From Prochlorococcus sp. AG-347-L17 (lineage in GTDB: Bacteria > Cyanobacteriota > Cyanobacteriia > PCC-6307 > Cyanobiaceae), in NCBI GenBank assembly GCA_003278925.1, contig QCCN01000004.1:46052-110051 (forward strand): a DNA stretch of 64,000 nt, written 5' to 3'. The notes under the pieces are model-generated. The model did no database searches. It was not told the DNA's origin and saw nothing but the letters and a program-made list of their open reading frames with translations. Position numbers and translations under genes: made by a program. Each line of letters starts with the position of its first letter. Within the stretch, counting starts at the first letter, position 1. Of this stretch, positions 53,347-64,000 are shown one piece after another.

Positions 53347-55143
53347 ATGTCATCTTCGATAAAAGAAATTAGAAATGTTGCAATTATTGCTCACGTAGAT
53401 CATGGGAAGACAACTCTTGTAGATGCATTGTTATCTCAATCAGGAATATTTAGAGACAATGAAGTTATACCTACATGTGTAATGGATTCAAATGATCTTG
53501 AAAGAGAGAGGGGGATAACAATTCTCTCAAAAAATACTGCAGTTAACTACAAAGATACCAGAATTAATATTATAGATACACCTGGACATGCTGATTTTGG
53601 AGGAGAAGTTGAAAGGGTTTTGGGAATGGTTGATGGTTGTCTGCTTATTGTTGATGCAAATGAGGGACCTATGCCTCAAACAAGATTTGTTTTAAAAAAA
53701 GCATTAGAAAAAGGACTTAGGCCTATAGTCTTTGTAAATAAAATTGATAGACCACGAGTAGTACCAGAAATAGCAATTGATAAGGTCCTTGATTTGTTTT
53801 TGGAGTTAGGTGCTGATGATGATCAATGTGATTTCCCTTATCTTTTTGGGAGTGGCTTATCTGGTTTCGCAAAAGAAGAGATGGAATCTAAAAGTGACAA
53901 TATGATGCCTCTTTTTGAAGCTATTATTAGACACGTTCCTCCTCCAGTAGGTGATTCTAATAAGCCTCTCCAGCTACAAATAACTACTTTGGACTATTCT
54001 GATTTCTTAGGCAGAATAGTAATTGGGAAGATCCACAATGGAACTATAAAAAATGGCCAACAGGCTAGTTTAATTAAAGAAAACGGAAAAACTATTAAAG
54101 GTAAGGTTAGTAAGCTTTTAGGTTTTGAAGGATTACAAAGAATTGATATAAATGAAGCATTTGCAGGTGATATTGTTGCTGTTTCTGGTTTCGATGACGT
54201 CAATATTGGTGAGACCATAGCATGTCCTGATTCTCCTCATCCTCTTCCATTAATCAAAGTTGATGAACCTACCTTAAATATGACTTTTGTTGTCAATGAC
54301 TCACCATTCGCGGGTAAGGAAGGGAAATTTGTTACCAGTAGACAATTAAAAAATAGATTAGAAAGGGAACTTTTAACAAATGTTGCCCTGAGAGTAGAAG
54401 AAACTGATTCTCCTGACAGGTTCTCAGTTTCAGGAAGAGGAGAATTACATCTAGGGATATTGATTGAAACTATGAGAAGAGAGGGTTTTGAATTTCAAAT
54501 CTCACAACCTCAAGTAATTTTCAGAGAAATTGATAATGTTGAATGTGAGCCTATAGAGACTTTGGTTTTAGATGTACCTGAAGTATCTGTTGGTTCTTGC
54601 ATCGAAAAACTTGGATCTAGAAAGGCAGAGATGAAAAACATGCAGACAAGTTCAGATGGTAGAACTCAATTAGAATTTCTAGTACCATCAAGAGGATTAA
54701 TTGGATTTCGCGGGGAGTTTGTAAGGATAACCAGAGGTGAAGGTATCATGAGCCATTCTTTTTATGAATATAAACCTAAAACAGGAGACTTTGAAACCAG
54801 AAGGAATGGCGTTCTTATAGCTTTTGAGGAAGGTGTAGCCACATTTTATGCTTTAAAGAATGCTGAAGATAGGGGAGTATATTTCATTAAACCTGGAGTT
54901 AAAGTTTATAAAGGAATGATAATTGGTGAGAATAATCGACCTCAAGATCTTGAGTTGAATATATGTAAAACTAAACAGCTGACTAATATGAGATCTGCTG
55001 GGGCAGAAGAACTTGATACTTTGCAGTCACCTGTGGATATTACTCTTGAAAGAGCACTCGAATATATTGGTCCAGATGAAATGCTGGAGGTAACACCTGA
55101 TTCAATAAGAATGAGAAAAATAAATAAAAAGAAAAAAAATTAG
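53347..55143 (+). CDS. typA: Translational GTPase TypA/BipA
   Basis: The 598-aa protein has G1 AHVDHGKT (15-22), [16 protein letters not shown], and NKIDRP, followed by EF-G-like domains and the BipA C-terminal domain ([11 protein letters not shown] and [10 protein letters not shown]). It binds ribosomes and supports growth under stress. It is followed 12 bp later by the DUF309 gene. Confidence 0.96.
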   Translation: MSSSIKEIRNVAIIAHVDHGKTTLVDALLSQSGIFRDNEVIPTCVMDSNDLERERGITILSKNTAVNYKDTRINIIDTPGHADFGGEVERVLGMVDGCLLIVDANEGPMPQTRFVLKKALEKGLRPIVFVNKIDRPRVVPEIAIDKVLDLFLELGADDDQCDFPYLFGSGLSGFAKEEMESKSDNMMPLFEAIIRHVPPPVGDSNKPLQLQITTLDYSDFLGRIVIGKIHNGTIKNGQQASLIKENGKTIKGKVSKLLGFEGLQRIDINEAFAGDIVAVSGFDDVNIGETIACPDSPHPLPLIKVDEPTLNMTFVVNDSPFAGKEGKFVTSRQLKNRLERELLTNVALRVEETDSPDRFSVSGRGELHLGILIETMRREGFEFQISQPQVIFREIDNVECEPIETLVLDVPEVSVGSCIEKLGSRKAEMKNMQTSSDGRTQLEFLVPSRGLIGFRGEFVRITRGEGIMSHSFYEYKPKTGDFETRRNGVLIAFEEGVATFYALKNAEDRGVYFIKPGVKVYKGMIIGENNRPQDLELNICKTKQLTNMRSAGAEELDTLQSPVDITLERALEYIGPDEMLEVTPDSIRMRKINKKKKN

Positions 55144-55154
55144 TAATTGCTTTA

Positions 55155-55523
55155 ATGAACGAAGAAAGTGCAAAAAGTTTTCAAGATTCCCTTTTTAAAG
55201 CTTTAAATCTTTTTAACAATCATAAATGGTACGAGGCTCATGATGCTTTTGAAGAAATATGGAATTCCGTAGATGGTGACGAAAGACAAGTTATCCAAGG
55301 AATTTTACAAGTATCTGTTTCTCAGTTTCACTTAAGTAAAGGTAATTTAAATGGAGCTACTATTTTGCTTGGAGAGGGTTTAGGCAGAATAAAAACTAGA
55401 ACCAAGATTGATTTAGGGATTGATCTTGAATCCTTCTGCCAATGTTTGGAAGATTTATTAAGGAAATTACAATATAAAGAACTATTAAACGAGAACGATA
55501 AGCCTTTTTTGAAACCTCTTTGA
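55155..55523 (+). CDS. DUF309 protein
   Basis: The 122-aa protein has the DUF309 motif HKWYEAHDAFEEIWNSVDGD then ERQVIQGILQVSVSQFHLSK and GATILLGEGLGRI, an all-helical domain of unknown role found next to central genes in many cyanobacteria. It is followed by a possible 33-codon frame and lptB. Confidence 0.85.
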   Translation: MNEESAKSFQDSLFKALNLFNNHKWYEAHDAFEEIWNSVDGDERQVIQGILQVSVSQFHLSKGNLNGATILLGEGLGRIKTRTKIDLGIDLESFCQCLEDLLRKLQYKELLNENDKPFLKPL

Positions 55524-55624
55524 TGAATATATCTTTATCTTCAATTAAATTATTATTATTATGTATTGAAATTTTTTTCAAGAAAGTAAGAAAACTAATC
55601 GATCTCAAGGAAAATGAACCTTAA
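55523..55624 (+). CDS. Candidate 33-aa coupled peptide before lptB
   Basis: The ATG overlaps the DUF309 stop (ATGA). It encodes MNISLSSIKLLLLCIEIFFK then KVRKLIDLKENEP, a hydrophobic start and basic tail, and ends 11 bases inside lptB. It sits where LptA often occurs in other cyanobacteria. It may be a vestige or only a coupling device. Confidence 0.35.
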   Translation: MNISLSSIKLLLLCIEIFFKKVRKLIDLKENEP

Positions 55625-56342
55625 TATTCATAATGTATCCCTTTCAATTAAAGGAAGATTAATTGTAAATAATGTTTCCATAACGGTTAATCCAGGGGAA
55701 GTTGTAGGTTTGATGGGACCTAATGGTGCTGGGAAAACTACAACTTTTAATCTTGCAGTTGGGAATATAAAACCAGATAAAGGTGAAATTTTAATGAATG
55801 GGAAAAATATAACCAATCTTCCTCTACCAATTAGATCAAGACTTGGGTTAGGGTACTTAACTCAGGAAGCGAGTATATTTAGAGACCTCACAGTTAAGGA
55901 TAATATAGATTTAGCTTTACAAAATTCATCTTATAGTAGAGCAGCGATAAGAAATAGAAGAGAACAATTAATTAATGAATTTAATTTGAATAACTTTGTA
56001 GATAATTATGGTTATCAACTTTCAGGAGGAGAGAGGAGGAGGTGTGAAATTGCAAGGGCTCTCACTGTAGGCAGAAAAGGACCTAAATATTTGTTATTAG
56101 ACGAACCTTTTGCTGGGATAGATCCTTTAGCTGTTAATGATCTAAAGAAACTAATTCAAAAATTAAGTAGTGATGGGGTGGGGATTCTCATTACAGACCA
56201 TAATGTGAGAGAAACCCTTCTAATTACTAATAAATCATATGTATTAAGTGAAGGAAAAATTTTAGCTAACGGTTCATCAAGTGAATTGGCTGATAATCCA
56301 ACAGTCAAGAAGTATTATCTAGGAAATGATTTCAAACTTTGA
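55614..56342 (+). CDS. lptB: LPS transport ABC ATPase LptB
   Basis: The 242-aa ATPase has Walker A GPNGAGKTT (about 36-44), signature LSGGERRR, Walker B LLLDEPFAGIDP and LITDHNVRETL, all typical of LptB. It drives lipopolysaccharide transport to the outer membrane with LptFG and LptC. No lptA is present directly upstream here. Confidence 0.93.
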   Translation: MNLNIHNVSLSIKGRLIVNNVSITVNPGEVVGLMGPNGAGKTTTFNLAVGNIKPDKGEILMNGKNITNLPLPIRSRLGLGYLTQEASIFRDLTVKDNIDLALQNSSYSRAAIRNRREQLINEFNLNNFVDNYGYQLSGGERRRCEIARALTVGRKGPKYLLLDEPFAGIDPLAVNDLKKLIQKLSSDGVGILITDHNVRETLLITNKSYVLSEGKILANGSSSELADNPTVKKYYLGNDFKL

Positions 56343-56456
56343 AATGTTTTTTTTTAAAAAAATTAAAACTTTATTATTAAAGATTTACTCATATGAGAAT
56401 GATTTTAATTATTATTTGGTTGTCATTGAATATTAAAACTTGAGAAATTTCTAGAA

Positions 56457-57386
56457 ATGATACTAGATAATTTTTTTAAAAATTTAATATATGAACCGGT
56501 TTCAGTTTTAGGTCTTTTAGTTTTTTATTTTTTATTAATTAACTTACCAATATCTTTGGGTGCAGTTTTTAAAAAAAAGTCTTCTTCTGCTGTAAGACTC
56601 ATTACGATTTTAGTGAACTTATTAATAACACTACAATTACTCTTTAGGTGGTCAATTTCTGGGCACTTTCCTATTAGCAATTTGTATGAATCTCTTTATT
56701 TCCTTACTTGGGGTATCACATTAGGTCAACTATTGGTTGAAAGAGAATACCAAGCTCCAATAATTCCCTCAATTGCTATACCTATTGAGTTATTGACTGT
56801 GGCTTTTGCTTGTTTTGTTTTACCTGAGGATTTGAAATTATCATCCAATTTAGTTCCAGCTTTAAGGTCTAGTTGGTTAGTAATGCATGTTAGCGTCGTA
56901 ATGCTTAGTTATGCAGCATTAATAATAGGTTCTTTACTTTCAATGTCCGTTTTGTTTATCAATAAAAATAAGCCGCTTGAAATCAGAAGTAGTTCTACAG
57001 GTATAGGAGGATTTAAACTTTCAAATAGCTATCCCGTAAATGATTTAGTTGAACCCATTGAATTTTCTCATTCAGAAGAATTAGATACATTAAGTTATCG
57101 TTCTATATTGGTAGGTTTTGTTCTTTTGACTCTCGGTTTAATTTCAGGTGCGGTTTGGGCTAATGAGGCCTGGGGCACATGGTGGAGTTGGGATCCAAAA
57201 GAAACATGGGCATTTATCTCGTGGTTGTTTTATGCCGCTTATCTGCACATGAGAATAAGCAAGGGTTGGCAAGGACGCAAACCAGCATTATTGGCATCTA
57301 CAGGCTTTTTAGTTGTTTTAGTATGTTATTTAGGAGTTAATTTTTTAGGAATAGGTTTGCATAGTTATGGATGGATATTTGGGTGA
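56457..57386 (+). CDS. ccsA: Cytochrome c biogenesis protein CcsA (System II)
   Basis: The 309-aa membrane protein has about 8 hydrophobic segments and the heme-handling WWD motif in WGTWWSWDPKETW (about 235-250), with conserved His near the helix ends. CcsA with CcsB (Ccs1) transports heme and ligates it to c-type cytochromes on the lumenal or periplasmic side. It follows lptB by about 115 bp. Confidence 0.94.
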   Translation: MILDNFFKNLIYEPVSVLGLLVFYFLLINLPISLGAVFKKKSSSAVRLITILVNLLITLQLLFRWSISGHFPISNLYESLYFLTWGITLGQLLVEREYQAPIIPSIAIPIELLTVAFACFVLPEDLKLSSNLVPALRSSWLVMHVSVVMLSYAALIIGSLLSMSVLFINKNKPLEIRSSSTGIGGFKLSNSYPVNDLVEPIEFSHSEELDTLSYRSILVGFVLLTLGLISGAVWANEAWGTWWSWDPKETWAFISWLFYAAYLHMRISKGWQGRKPALLASTGFLVVLVCYLGVNFLGIGLHSYGWIFG

Positions 57387-57407
57387 TTTCTTAATCATCC
57401 AGAATAT

Positions 57408-58166
57408 TTATTGAGGTTCTGAAAGAACATTCCCTTTTTGTGCTTCTTGTGCAACTTTTCTCAAGTCATCACATCCCTCTTTTAATGTTGGGTAAGCAAA
57501 CATTCCGCTACCTGCGATAAAACAATTAGCACCAGCATCGGCACATTGTGAAATAGTCCAATTTGCTTTTATCCCCCCATCAACTTCAATGTCGACATCT
57601 AAGTTTTTTTCGATAATAAAGTTTCTTATTTCTCTTATTTTATTAAGCATTGTTGGTATATAAGCTTGTCCTCCAAATCCTGGATTAACTGTCATAACCA
57701 AAACATGATCAACCATATCCATTATGTTTTTAATCATTTCAAAAGGAGTATGAGGATTTAATGCAACAGAAGGAGATCCTCCTAGATCTCTTATTTTTCC
57801 GAGAACTCTATGCAAATGAATATTTGCCTCAGCATGAGCAATTACAACTCCAGGTTCACCATTCACTCCTTTTGTAGCTTTTACATATGATTCAAGCATT
57901 GTTTCACAGTTGTATTGACTTACCATTAATTGAGTTTCAAAAGGGACATTGCAATATTTCCTGCATGCAGCAATCATTTCAGGACCGAATGTAAGATTTG
58001 GAACGAAATTCCCATCCATTACATCAAATTGAATTCTATCTACCCCAGCTTCCTCGAGGTCTTTCACACATGCCCCCATATTTGCCCAATCTGCAGGTAA
58101 GACTGAAGGAATTATTTGAATTGGTCTATTAACACCAGCTAAATTTGTTTGATTTGACTCAGTCAT
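57408..58166 (-). CDS. rpe: Ribulose-phosphate 3-epimerase
   Basis: The 252-aa TIM-barrel protein has QFDVMDGNFVPNLTFG (His/Asp region), VNPGFGGQAYIPTML and VDGGIK, all Rpe hallmarks. It interconverts ribulose-5-P and xylulose-5-P in the Calvin cycle and pentose phosphate pathway. It lies near glpX, gnd and pgl, which use the same pathway. Confidence 0.95.
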   Translation of the reverse strand: MTESNQTNLAGVNRPIQIIPSVLPADWANMGACVKDLEEAGVDRIQFDVMDGNFVPNLTFGPEMIAACRKYCNVPFETQLMVSQYNCETMLESYVKATKGVNGEPGVVIAHAEANIHLHRVLGKIRDLGGSPSVALNPHTPFEMIKNIMDMVDHVLVMTVNPGFGGQAYIPTMLNKIREIRNFIIEKNLDVDIEVDGGIKANWTISQCADAGANCFIAGSGMFAYPTLKEGCDDLRKVAQEAQKGNVLSEPQ

Positions 58167-58352
58167 TTAATTTTTAAAATATATAATAAAGATACTATAT
58201 TTAGTTGTTTATTCCTAATTTCTAGTCACGGCCTGATAAAGTAACAGCTGTAAAGAGTTAAAAAAAGCTTACTAGCATAATAATTCTCATAAAAATGACA
58301 TTTTTTATGAGATCATACTCAAAACCTTTTAGAAAATCCCCAAAATTTAATT

Positions 58353-59354
58353 GTGAATCAAACTTTAATTCAAGAAATTCTCGAAGTTGTAGAACAAGCA
58401 GCTATTGCCTCAGCAAAACTAACAGGACTTGGTCAAAAAGATGAAGCTGATGCTGCAGCTGTCGAAGCAATGAGATTGCGAATGGGCAAAATTGAAATGA
58501 AAGGGAAAATTGTTATTGGAGAAGGTGAAAGAGACGAGGCACCTATGCTTTATATAGGTGAAGAGGTTGGTAGTGGAAATGGACCAGGGGTTGACTTTGC
58601 AGTAGATCCTTGTGAAGGAACTAATCTTTGCGCAAATAATCAAAGAGGTTCAATGGCGGTTTTAGCCGCCTCTGATACGGGGGGTCTTTTCAACGCACCT
58701 GATTTTTATATGAACAAATTAGCTGCGCCTCCTGCTGCCAAAGGTAAAGTAGATATTAGAAATTCGGCTACTGAAAATTTGAAGATACTAAGTGATTGCT
58801 TGGGTCTTTCTACTGATGAGCTTACTGTGGTTGTAATGGATAGAACTAGGCATAAAGATTTAATTAAAGAGATTCGAGGGTGTGGTGCAAAAGTGCAACC
58901 GATTTCTGATGGTGATGTGCAAGCTGCGATTGCATGTGGTTTTGCAGGAACTGGAACACATTGTTTGATGGGTATAGGTGCAGCTCCAGAGGGTGTTATT
59001 TCAGCTGCTGCAATGAGAGCTCTAGGCGGGCACTTCCAAGGACAACTAGTTTATGATCCAGCAATCGCTCAAACATCTGAATGGGCTGATTACACAAAAG
59101 AGGGAAATATAAAACGTCTTAATGAAATGGGCATTACCGATATAGATAAAATCTATGAAGCTAATGAATTAGCATCGGGAGAAAATGTTGTTTTCGCTGG
59201 AAGTGGAATAACTGACGGATTACTATTTGACGGAGTTAAATTTGAAAGGGATTGTGTTAGAACAAGCAGTTTAGTTATTAGTACATTAGATAGTACTGCA
59301 AGGTTCACAAATACTGTCCATATAAAAGATGGTGCCAAAAGTATCAGCCTTTAA
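58353..59354 (+). CDS. glpX: Class II fructose-1,6/sedoheptulose-1,7-bisphosphatase
   Basis: The 333-aa protein has the GlpX-type metal-phosphatase motifs [18 protein letters not shown] and [10 protein letters not shown]. In cyanobacteria this single enzyme serves both Calvin-cycle bisphosphatase steps. GTG start. It is divergent from rpe and 18 bp before hemA. Confidence 0.95.
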   Translation: MNQTLIQEILEVVEQAAIASAKLTGLGQKDEADAAAVEAMRLRMGKIEMKGKIVIGEGERDEAPMLYIGEEVGSGNGPGVDFAVDPCEGTNLCANNQRGSMAVLAASDTGGLFNAPDFYMNKLAAPPAAKGKVDIRNSATENLKILSDCLGLSTDELTVVVMDRTRHKDLIKEIRGCGAKVQPISDGDVQAAIACGFAGTGTHCLMGIGAAPEGVISAAAMRALGGHFQGQLVYDPAIAQTSEWADYTKEGNIKRLNEMGITDIDKIYEANELASGENVVFAGSGITDGLLFDGVKFERDCVRTSSLVISTLDSTARFTNTVHIKDGAKSISL

Positions 59355-59372
59355 AAATTCATTTTTGATTTT

Positions 59373-60683
59373 ATGCATATTGTTGTCGTCGGACTGAGTC
59401 ATCGCACGGCACCTGTCGAAGTGCGTGAGAAGTTAAGTATTCCCGAACAATCCATAACAGAATCATTGAGAGCATTAAAAGCTTTATCTGATGTATTAGA
59501 GGTATCAATTTTAAGTACTTGTAATAGACTGGAAATATATTCTCTAGTAAAGGATAAAAATACTGGAATTTCATCTATTAAAGAATTTATATCAGAATAC
59601 TCTGGAATTATTATTGAAGATTTAAATCCACATCTTTTTTGCTTTAGACAGGAAGAAGCCGTTTTGCATTTGATGAAAGTTTCGGCAGGACTTGATAGCC
59701 TCGTTTTAGGAGAAGGACAAATCCTTTCGCAGGTTAAAAAAATGATGAGATTAGGTCAAGAGAATCAATCTACTGGACCAATTCTTAATAGATTATTAAC
59801 TCAATCAGTTAGTACAGGTAAAAAAGTTAGATCCGAAACAAATTTAGGAACTGGAGCTGTGTCTATCAGTTCAGCAGCGGTAGAACTAGCTCAATTAAAA
59901 ATTGGGCAAGAAAAGGGTTTTGATACTCTTGTAAGTTTGGAATCAGAAAATGTTCTTGTGGTTGGCGCCGGACGAATGAGTAGACTTTTAATAACCCATT
60001 TAAAATCAAAAGGATGTCATAAACTTATACTTGTCAATAGAAATATTGATAGAGCATTGAATCTTGCTCTAGACTTCCCTGACTTAGAGATTGTTTGTAA
60101 AGGATTAAATGAATTAGATGAAAATATATCAATATCTTCACTTGTTTTCACCAGTACAGCTTCTGAAGAGCCGATAATTAATCTCGCAAAAATTGAGAAA
60201 TTAAATTTGAGTAATAAACTTAAATTTATTGATATTGGTGTCCCGAGAAATATATCTAATGATGTCAAACAACATGAATTTGTAAAGTCATTTGATGTAG
60301 ATGACTTACAAGAGGTCGTTTCAAGAAATCAAGAATTTAGACAAAAAATAGCGAAGGAAGCAGAATCTTTAGTAGAAGAAGAAAGAATTATTTTTTTAGA
60401 ATGGTGGGCAAGTTTAGAGGCGGTTCCAGTAATTAATAAACTTAGATCAGATTTGGAGTTAATTAGAAAAGAGGAATTGCAAAAAGCACTTAGCAGGATG
60501 GGACCAGATTTTTCAGCTCGAGAAAGAAAAGTTGTGGAAGCTCTGACTAAAGGAATTATTAATAAAATACTCCATACGCCTGTTACCAAGTTGAGAAGTC
60601 CTCAATCGAGAGAAGAAAGACAAGTTTCTTTAAAAACTGTTGAAAAATTGTTTTCTTTGGTAGAAGAGGATAAAAATAACTAA
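59373..60683 (+). CDS. hemA: Glutamyl-tRNA reductase
   Basis: The 436-aa protein has GLSHRTAPVEVREKL, the catalytic STCNRLEIY (Cys50), the NADPH-binding VLVVGAGRMSRLL and the C-terminal dimerisation helix. It makes glutamate-1-semialdehyde, the first committed step of tetrapyrrole (chlorophyll and heme) synthesis. It follows glpX closely. Confidence 0.96.
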   Translation: MHIVVVGLSHRTAPVEVREKLSIPEQSITESLRALKALSDVLEVSILSTCNRLEIYSLVKDKNTGISSIKEFISEYSGIIIEDLNPHLFCFRQEEAVLHLMKVSAGLDSLVLGEGQILSQVKKMMRLGQENQSTGPILNRLLTQSVSTGKKVRSETNLGTGAVSISSAAVELAQLKIGQEKGFDTLVSLESENVLVVGAGRMSRLLITHLKSKGCHKLILVNRNIDRALNLALDFPDLEIVCKGLNELDENISISSLVFTSTASEEPIINLAKIEKLNLSNKLKFIDIGVPRNISNDVKQHEFVKSFDVDDLQEVVSRNQEFRQKIAKEAESLVEEERIIFLEWWASLEAVPVINKLRSDLELIRKEELQKALSRMGPDFSARERKVVEALTKGIINKILHTPVTKLRSPQSREERQVSLKTVEKLFSLVEEDKNN

Positions 60684-60813
60684 TTTTTCTCGATTTATAT
60701 TAAGTTTTTCTAGTGATTTATCGAAATAGCGTTGTAAAGTGACCACTAGTATTTCTAAATATACCCATAATCAGTTACTTTAAATAGTTGTATATCTATC
60801 TCCATTAGATTGA

Positions 60814-62109
60814 ATGAAGCGTGTGTTGGCCATAATCCTCGGAGGAGGAAAAGGTTCTAGACTTTACCCTCTAACAAAAATGAGGGCCAAACCTGCTGTG
60901 CCATTGGCAGGCAAGTATCGTTTAATAGATATTCCAATTAGTAATTGCATAAATTCAGGCATTGAAAAAATGTATGTATTGACCCAGTTCAATAGTGCAT
61001 CTCTAAATAGACATATAGGAAGAACCTATAATTTAAATGGCCCTTTTGGCCAAGGATTTGTGGAGGTTTTAGCCGCGCAACAGACTCCAGATAGTCCGAA
61101 GTGGTTTGAAGGCACTGCTGATGCTGTCAGAAAATACCAATGGTTATTTCAAGAATGGGATGTTGATGAATATTTAATATTGTCAGGTGATCAACTGTAT
61201 AGAATGGACTACAGTTTATTTGTTCAACATCATAGAGATAATGGTGCTGATTTAACTGTCGCAGCTTTGCCTGTTGATGAAGCTCAAGCAGAGGGTTTTG
61301 GCCTCATGAGAACCGATGATGTGGGAAATATAAAAGAATTCAGTGAAAAGCCTACTGGAGAGAAGTTGAAGGCAATGGCAGTTGATACTTCAAAATTTGG
61401 ATTAAGTAAGGAGTCAGCTGCGGAAAAACCTTATCTTGCCTCTATGGGTATTTACGTTTTTAGCAGAAATACTCTTTTCGATCTTCTAAATAAATTTCCT
61501 AATTATACGGATTTTGGTAAGGACATAATTCCTGAAGCCCTCATTAGGGGTGACAATCTTAAAAGTTATGTATTTGATGATTATTGGGAAGATATCGGTA
61601 CCATTGGAGCTTTCTTTGAGTCAAATCTTGCATTGACTGAACAACCAAAACCTCCATTTAGTTTCTATGATGAAAAATTTCCAATTTATACAAGACCAAG
61701 ATTTCTCCCCCCTTCTAAACTTGTAGATGCTCAAATTACTGATTCAATCGTTTGTGAAGGTACAATCTTGAAGTCATGCAGTATTTTACATTGTGTTTTG
61801 GGTGTAAGAAGCAGGATTGAAAGTGATTCGGTTCTTGAGGACACTCTTGTTATGGGTGCCGATTTCTTTGAATCGCCTGAAGAGAGGATTGAATTGAGAA
61901 AAGGAGGCGGAACGCCTCTTGGAGTAGGTGAAGGAACTACTGTAAAAAGAGCAATTCTTGATAAGAATACGAGAATTGGTGATAATGTCGTGATCATTAA
62001 TAAAGATCGAGTAGAAGAAGCAGACAAGCCAGAATTAGGCTTCTATATCAGAAATGGAATTGTTGTAGTAGTTAAAAATGCAACTATTGCAAACGGAACT
62101 GTTATTTAA
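60814..62109 (+). CDS. glgC: ADP-glucose pyrophosphorylase
   Basis: The 431-aa protein starts with the nucleotide motif [20 protein letters not shown] and has the GAPLAG-like [17 protein letters not shown], then a C-terminal left-handed beta-helix region with [12 protein letters not shown]. It makes ADP-glucose for glycogen. In cyanobacteria it is activated by 3-phosphoglycerate and inhibited by phosphate. Confidence 0.96.
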   Translation: MKRVLAIILGGGKGSRLYPLTKMRAKPAVPLAGKYRLIDIPISNCINSGIEKMYVLTQFNSASLNRHIGRTYNLNGPFGQGFVEVLAAQQTPDSPKWFEGTADAVRKYQWLFQEWDVDEYLILSGDQLYRMDYSLFVQHHRDNGADLTVAALPVDEAQAEGFGLMRTDDVGNIKEFSEKPTGEKLKAMAVDTSKFGLSKESAAEKPYLASMGIYVFSRNTLFDLLNKFPNYTDFGKDIIPEALIRGDNLKSYVFDDYWEDIGTIGAFFESNLALTEQPKPPFSFYDEKFPIYTRPRFLPPSKLVDAQITDSIVCEGTILKSCSILHCVLGVRSRIESDSVLEDTLVMGADFFESPEERIELRKGGGTPLGVGEGTTVKRAILDKNTRIGDNVVIINKDRVEEADKPELGFYIRNGIVVVVKNATIANGTVI

Positions 62110-62204
62110 ATCTCTTCGATCATTTTTCGCTGACATAAGTATTTTTTTTGAGCAATTTTGTTGAGTTGCAGGCACACTATATTTATTGAGTTTTTTAATT
62201 TTTT

Positions 62205-63623
62205 ATGTCCAAGGCACATTTTGGTTTAATAGGTCTTGGTGTTATGGGCGAAAATTTAGTTCTTAACGCAGAGAGAAATGGATTTTCTAGTGTAGTTTTT
62301 AATAGGACTTACTCAAAAACTGAAGAATTTTTACAAGGTCGTGGTCTTGGTAAAAATATAGAGGGAGCTGAAACTCTTCAAGAATTTGTTAATAAGCTGG
62401 AGAGACCTAGAAGAATTCTAATGATGGTAAAAGCTGGACCCGCAACAGATGCTGTTATAGAAAATATTTCTGGATATCTTGAGGAAGGAGATTTATTAAT
62501 AGATGGTGGTAATTCTCAATTTAAAGATACAGAAAGAAGGGTAAATACTCTTGAAAGTAAAAGTTTTGGATACATTGGGATGGGAGTCTCAGGCGGAGCG
62601 AAAGGAGCTCTTGAAGGGCCAAGTATGATGCCTGGCGGCACTAAGGCTTCATATGATGCAATAGAAAGCTTATTAACAAAAATGGCTGCCAAAGTTGAAG
62701 ACGGACCATGTGTTGCATATGTTGGACCAGGAGGCTCAGGTCATTTTGTAAAAACTGTTCATAACGGAATTGAATATGGAATTGAACAAATACTTGCAGA
62801 AGCTTATGACCTTATGAAGAGGGTCAAAGGTATGAACGGTCAGCAAATGTCAGAGGTATTTGGTATTTGGAATAATACTGATGAATTAGCTTCTTATCTT
62901 GTTGAGATAACAGAGATTTGTCTAAATACAAAAGATGAGATAACAGGAGATGATGTTGTGGAGAAAATATTAGATAAAGCTGGCCAGAAAGGTACTGGGT
63001 TATGGACTGTTGTCAGTGCTTTAGAACTGGGGGTATCAGTCCCAACTATTTATGCATCTTTAAATGCAAGAGTAATGAGTTCTTTAAAAGAGCAACGTAG
63101 TGAGATTGAAAAAACTATTCCATCTAAAGATATAGAGGATTTTGATTTAGGAAATATATCTGATGGAATGAAACCTTTATTTGATGCAGTTGTCCTTGCC
63201 ACAATAGCTAGCTATGCACAAGGAATGGACATTTTAAGAGAAGCATCTGCAGTATATAACTACAGTTTGAATATGCCGTCAATTGCTCAAATCTGGAAAG
63301 GTGGTTGCATAATTAGATCAAAATTATTAAGTAAAATTCAAGATGCTTATAACAAAGATCCTAATCTAAAAAATTTAATTTTTGATGATTGGTTTAATAA
63401 TGAAATCGCGACAAGATTAGATAACTTAGCCAAAGTAGTTTCCTTATCTACAAAAGCTGGGATACCAGTTCCATGTCTGTCCAGTACTCTAGATTATTTG
63501 AATAGTTACAGAACTAATAGGCTTCCTCAGAATCTTGTTCAGGCAATGAGAGATTGTTTTGGCTCTCATACATATGAAAGAATCGATAAAGAAGGTAGTT
63601 TTCATACTGAATGGATGAAATGA
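62205..63623 (+). CDS. gnd: 6-phosphogluconate dehydrogenase, decarboxylating
   Basis: The 472-aa protein has the NADP-binding GLGVMGENLVLNAERNG, the substrate region GGAKGALEGPSMMPGG and FVKTVHNGIEYG (catalytic Lys and binding residues), matching Gnd. It converts 6-phosphogluconate to ribulose-5-P with NADPH. Its stop overlaps the next gene (ATGA). Confidence 0.96.
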   Translation: MSKAHFGLIGLGVMGENLVLNAERNGFSSVVFNRTYSKTEEFLQGRGLGKNIEGAETLQEFVNKLERPRRILMMVKAGPATDAVIENISGYLEEGDLLIDGGNSQFKDTERRVNTLESKSFGYIGMGVSGGAKGALEGPSMMPGGTKASYDAIESLLTKMAAKVEDGPCVAYVGPGGSGHFVKTVHNGIEYGIEQILAEAYDLMKRVKGMNGQQMSEVFGIWNNTDELASYLVEITEICLNTKDEITGDDVVEKILDKAGQKGTGLWTVVSALELGVSVPTIYASLNARVMSSLKEQRSEIEKTIPSKDIEDFDLGNISDGMKPLFDAVVLATIASYAQGMDILREASAVYNYSLNMPSIAQIWKGGCIIRSKLLSKIQDAYNKDPNLKNLIFDDWFNNEIATRLDNLAKVVSLSTKAGIPVPCLSSTLDYLNSYRTNRLPQNLVQAMRDCFGSHTYERIDKEGSFHTEWMK

Positions 63624-64000
63624 TTGAAAAGGTTAAAAATGGATATACACTAAATATTTACAAAGACAAATTAGATCTTTCAACAGCGGTTTTAAAATTT
63701 ATTGAAAGTCAAATCATTCACATATTAAAAAAGAAAGATAGATTCAAATTTTGTGTAAGTGGAGGTTCAACTCCTAAATCTGTGTATAAGCTGCTATCAA
63801 AAAGTGATCTTAGATGGGATATGGTTGATATCTTTTTAGGTGATGAAAGATGTGTTGATCCAAATTCAGAATTAAGTAACTCGTTAATGTTGAAAAATTC
63901 ATTGTTAACTAATTTTGGATCTAAAGCTTTTTTTTATGAAATCTTCAATGATTTAAAGGCTGATGATGAAGCTATAAAAAATCAATTAATTTCTAAATTA
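63620..64000 (+). CDS. pgl: 6-phosphogluconolactonase (partial, cut by window end)
   Basis: The first 127 codons encode a 6PGL/NagB-type protein with CVSGGSTPKSVYKLL and FLGDERCVDP. It hydrolyses 6-phosphogluconolactone just before the Gnd step. It is co-transcribed with gnd via a 4-base overlap. The 3' end is outside the window. Confidence 0.9.
   Translation, partial: MIEKVKNGYTLNIYKDKLDLSTAVLKFIESQIIHILKKKDRFKFCVSGGSTPKSVYKLLSKSDLRWDMVDIFLGDERCVDPNSELSNSLMLKNSLLTNFGSKAFFYEIFNDLKADDEAIKNQLISKL

Overview
The window looks like a chromosomal segment of a high-light-adapted Prochlorococcus or a very close picocyanobacterium. The DNA is very AT-rich, intergenic gaps are short, and many starts are TTG or GTG. 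It encodes thylakoid and pigment proteins (PetN, Psb29/Thf1, an Hli protein, PcyA, ChlP, HemA, SipA, CcsA) and many tiny proteins of the kind typical of Prochlorococcus. The clade assignment is inferred from gene content, not from a search.

About 1-11.5 kb: a small-gene region. It holds an isolated NAD-ligase adenylation domain, an Hli protein, an SDR enzyme, DUF1651-, DUF3303- and DUF1499-like proteins, and many unrecognised proteins of 28-127 aa, often with one membrane helix. Several are packed with zero or one-base spacing. Small structured units at about 2.58-2.68 kb and 6.33-6.53 kb may be sORFs or RNAs.

About 11.6-17.2 kb: a K+ channel/RCK protein, then pstS-pstC-pstA-pstB for phosphate uptake, followed by short ORFs and a GC-richer terminator unit.

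About 17.7-23.5 kb: a four-gene minus-strand operon (MBL-fold exonuclease, ATP-dependent DNA ligase, Lhr-type helicase, PdeM-like phosphoesterase). This is the bacterial ligase-associated DNA damage response cassette.

About 23.5-30.1 kb: a second stretch of small genes, with DUF2130, an orphan IF-2 N-terminal domain, a ribbon-helix-helix-like protein, a lipoprotein, small secreted proteins and DUF2103. Some are paralogous to one another or to proteins in the first region.

About 30.2-64 kb: core genome. petN with a coupled 46-aa partner, psb29, clpP, ftsH, sipA, two M16 peptidases, pcyA-devB-devC-devA, a GT2 glycosyltransferase, rpsB (with an interleaved-stem leader)-tsf-unknown-recG, a VanX-like dipeptidase, sir, glyS, chlP, a VanY-like peptidase, typA, DUF309-lptB-ccsA, and then the carbon block rpe, glpX, hemA, glgC, gnd and pgl (cut by the window end).

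No tRNA, rRNA, CRISPR array, transposase or integrase was recognised. Many small-protein calls rest only on an open frame, a plausible start and close packing with neighbours.
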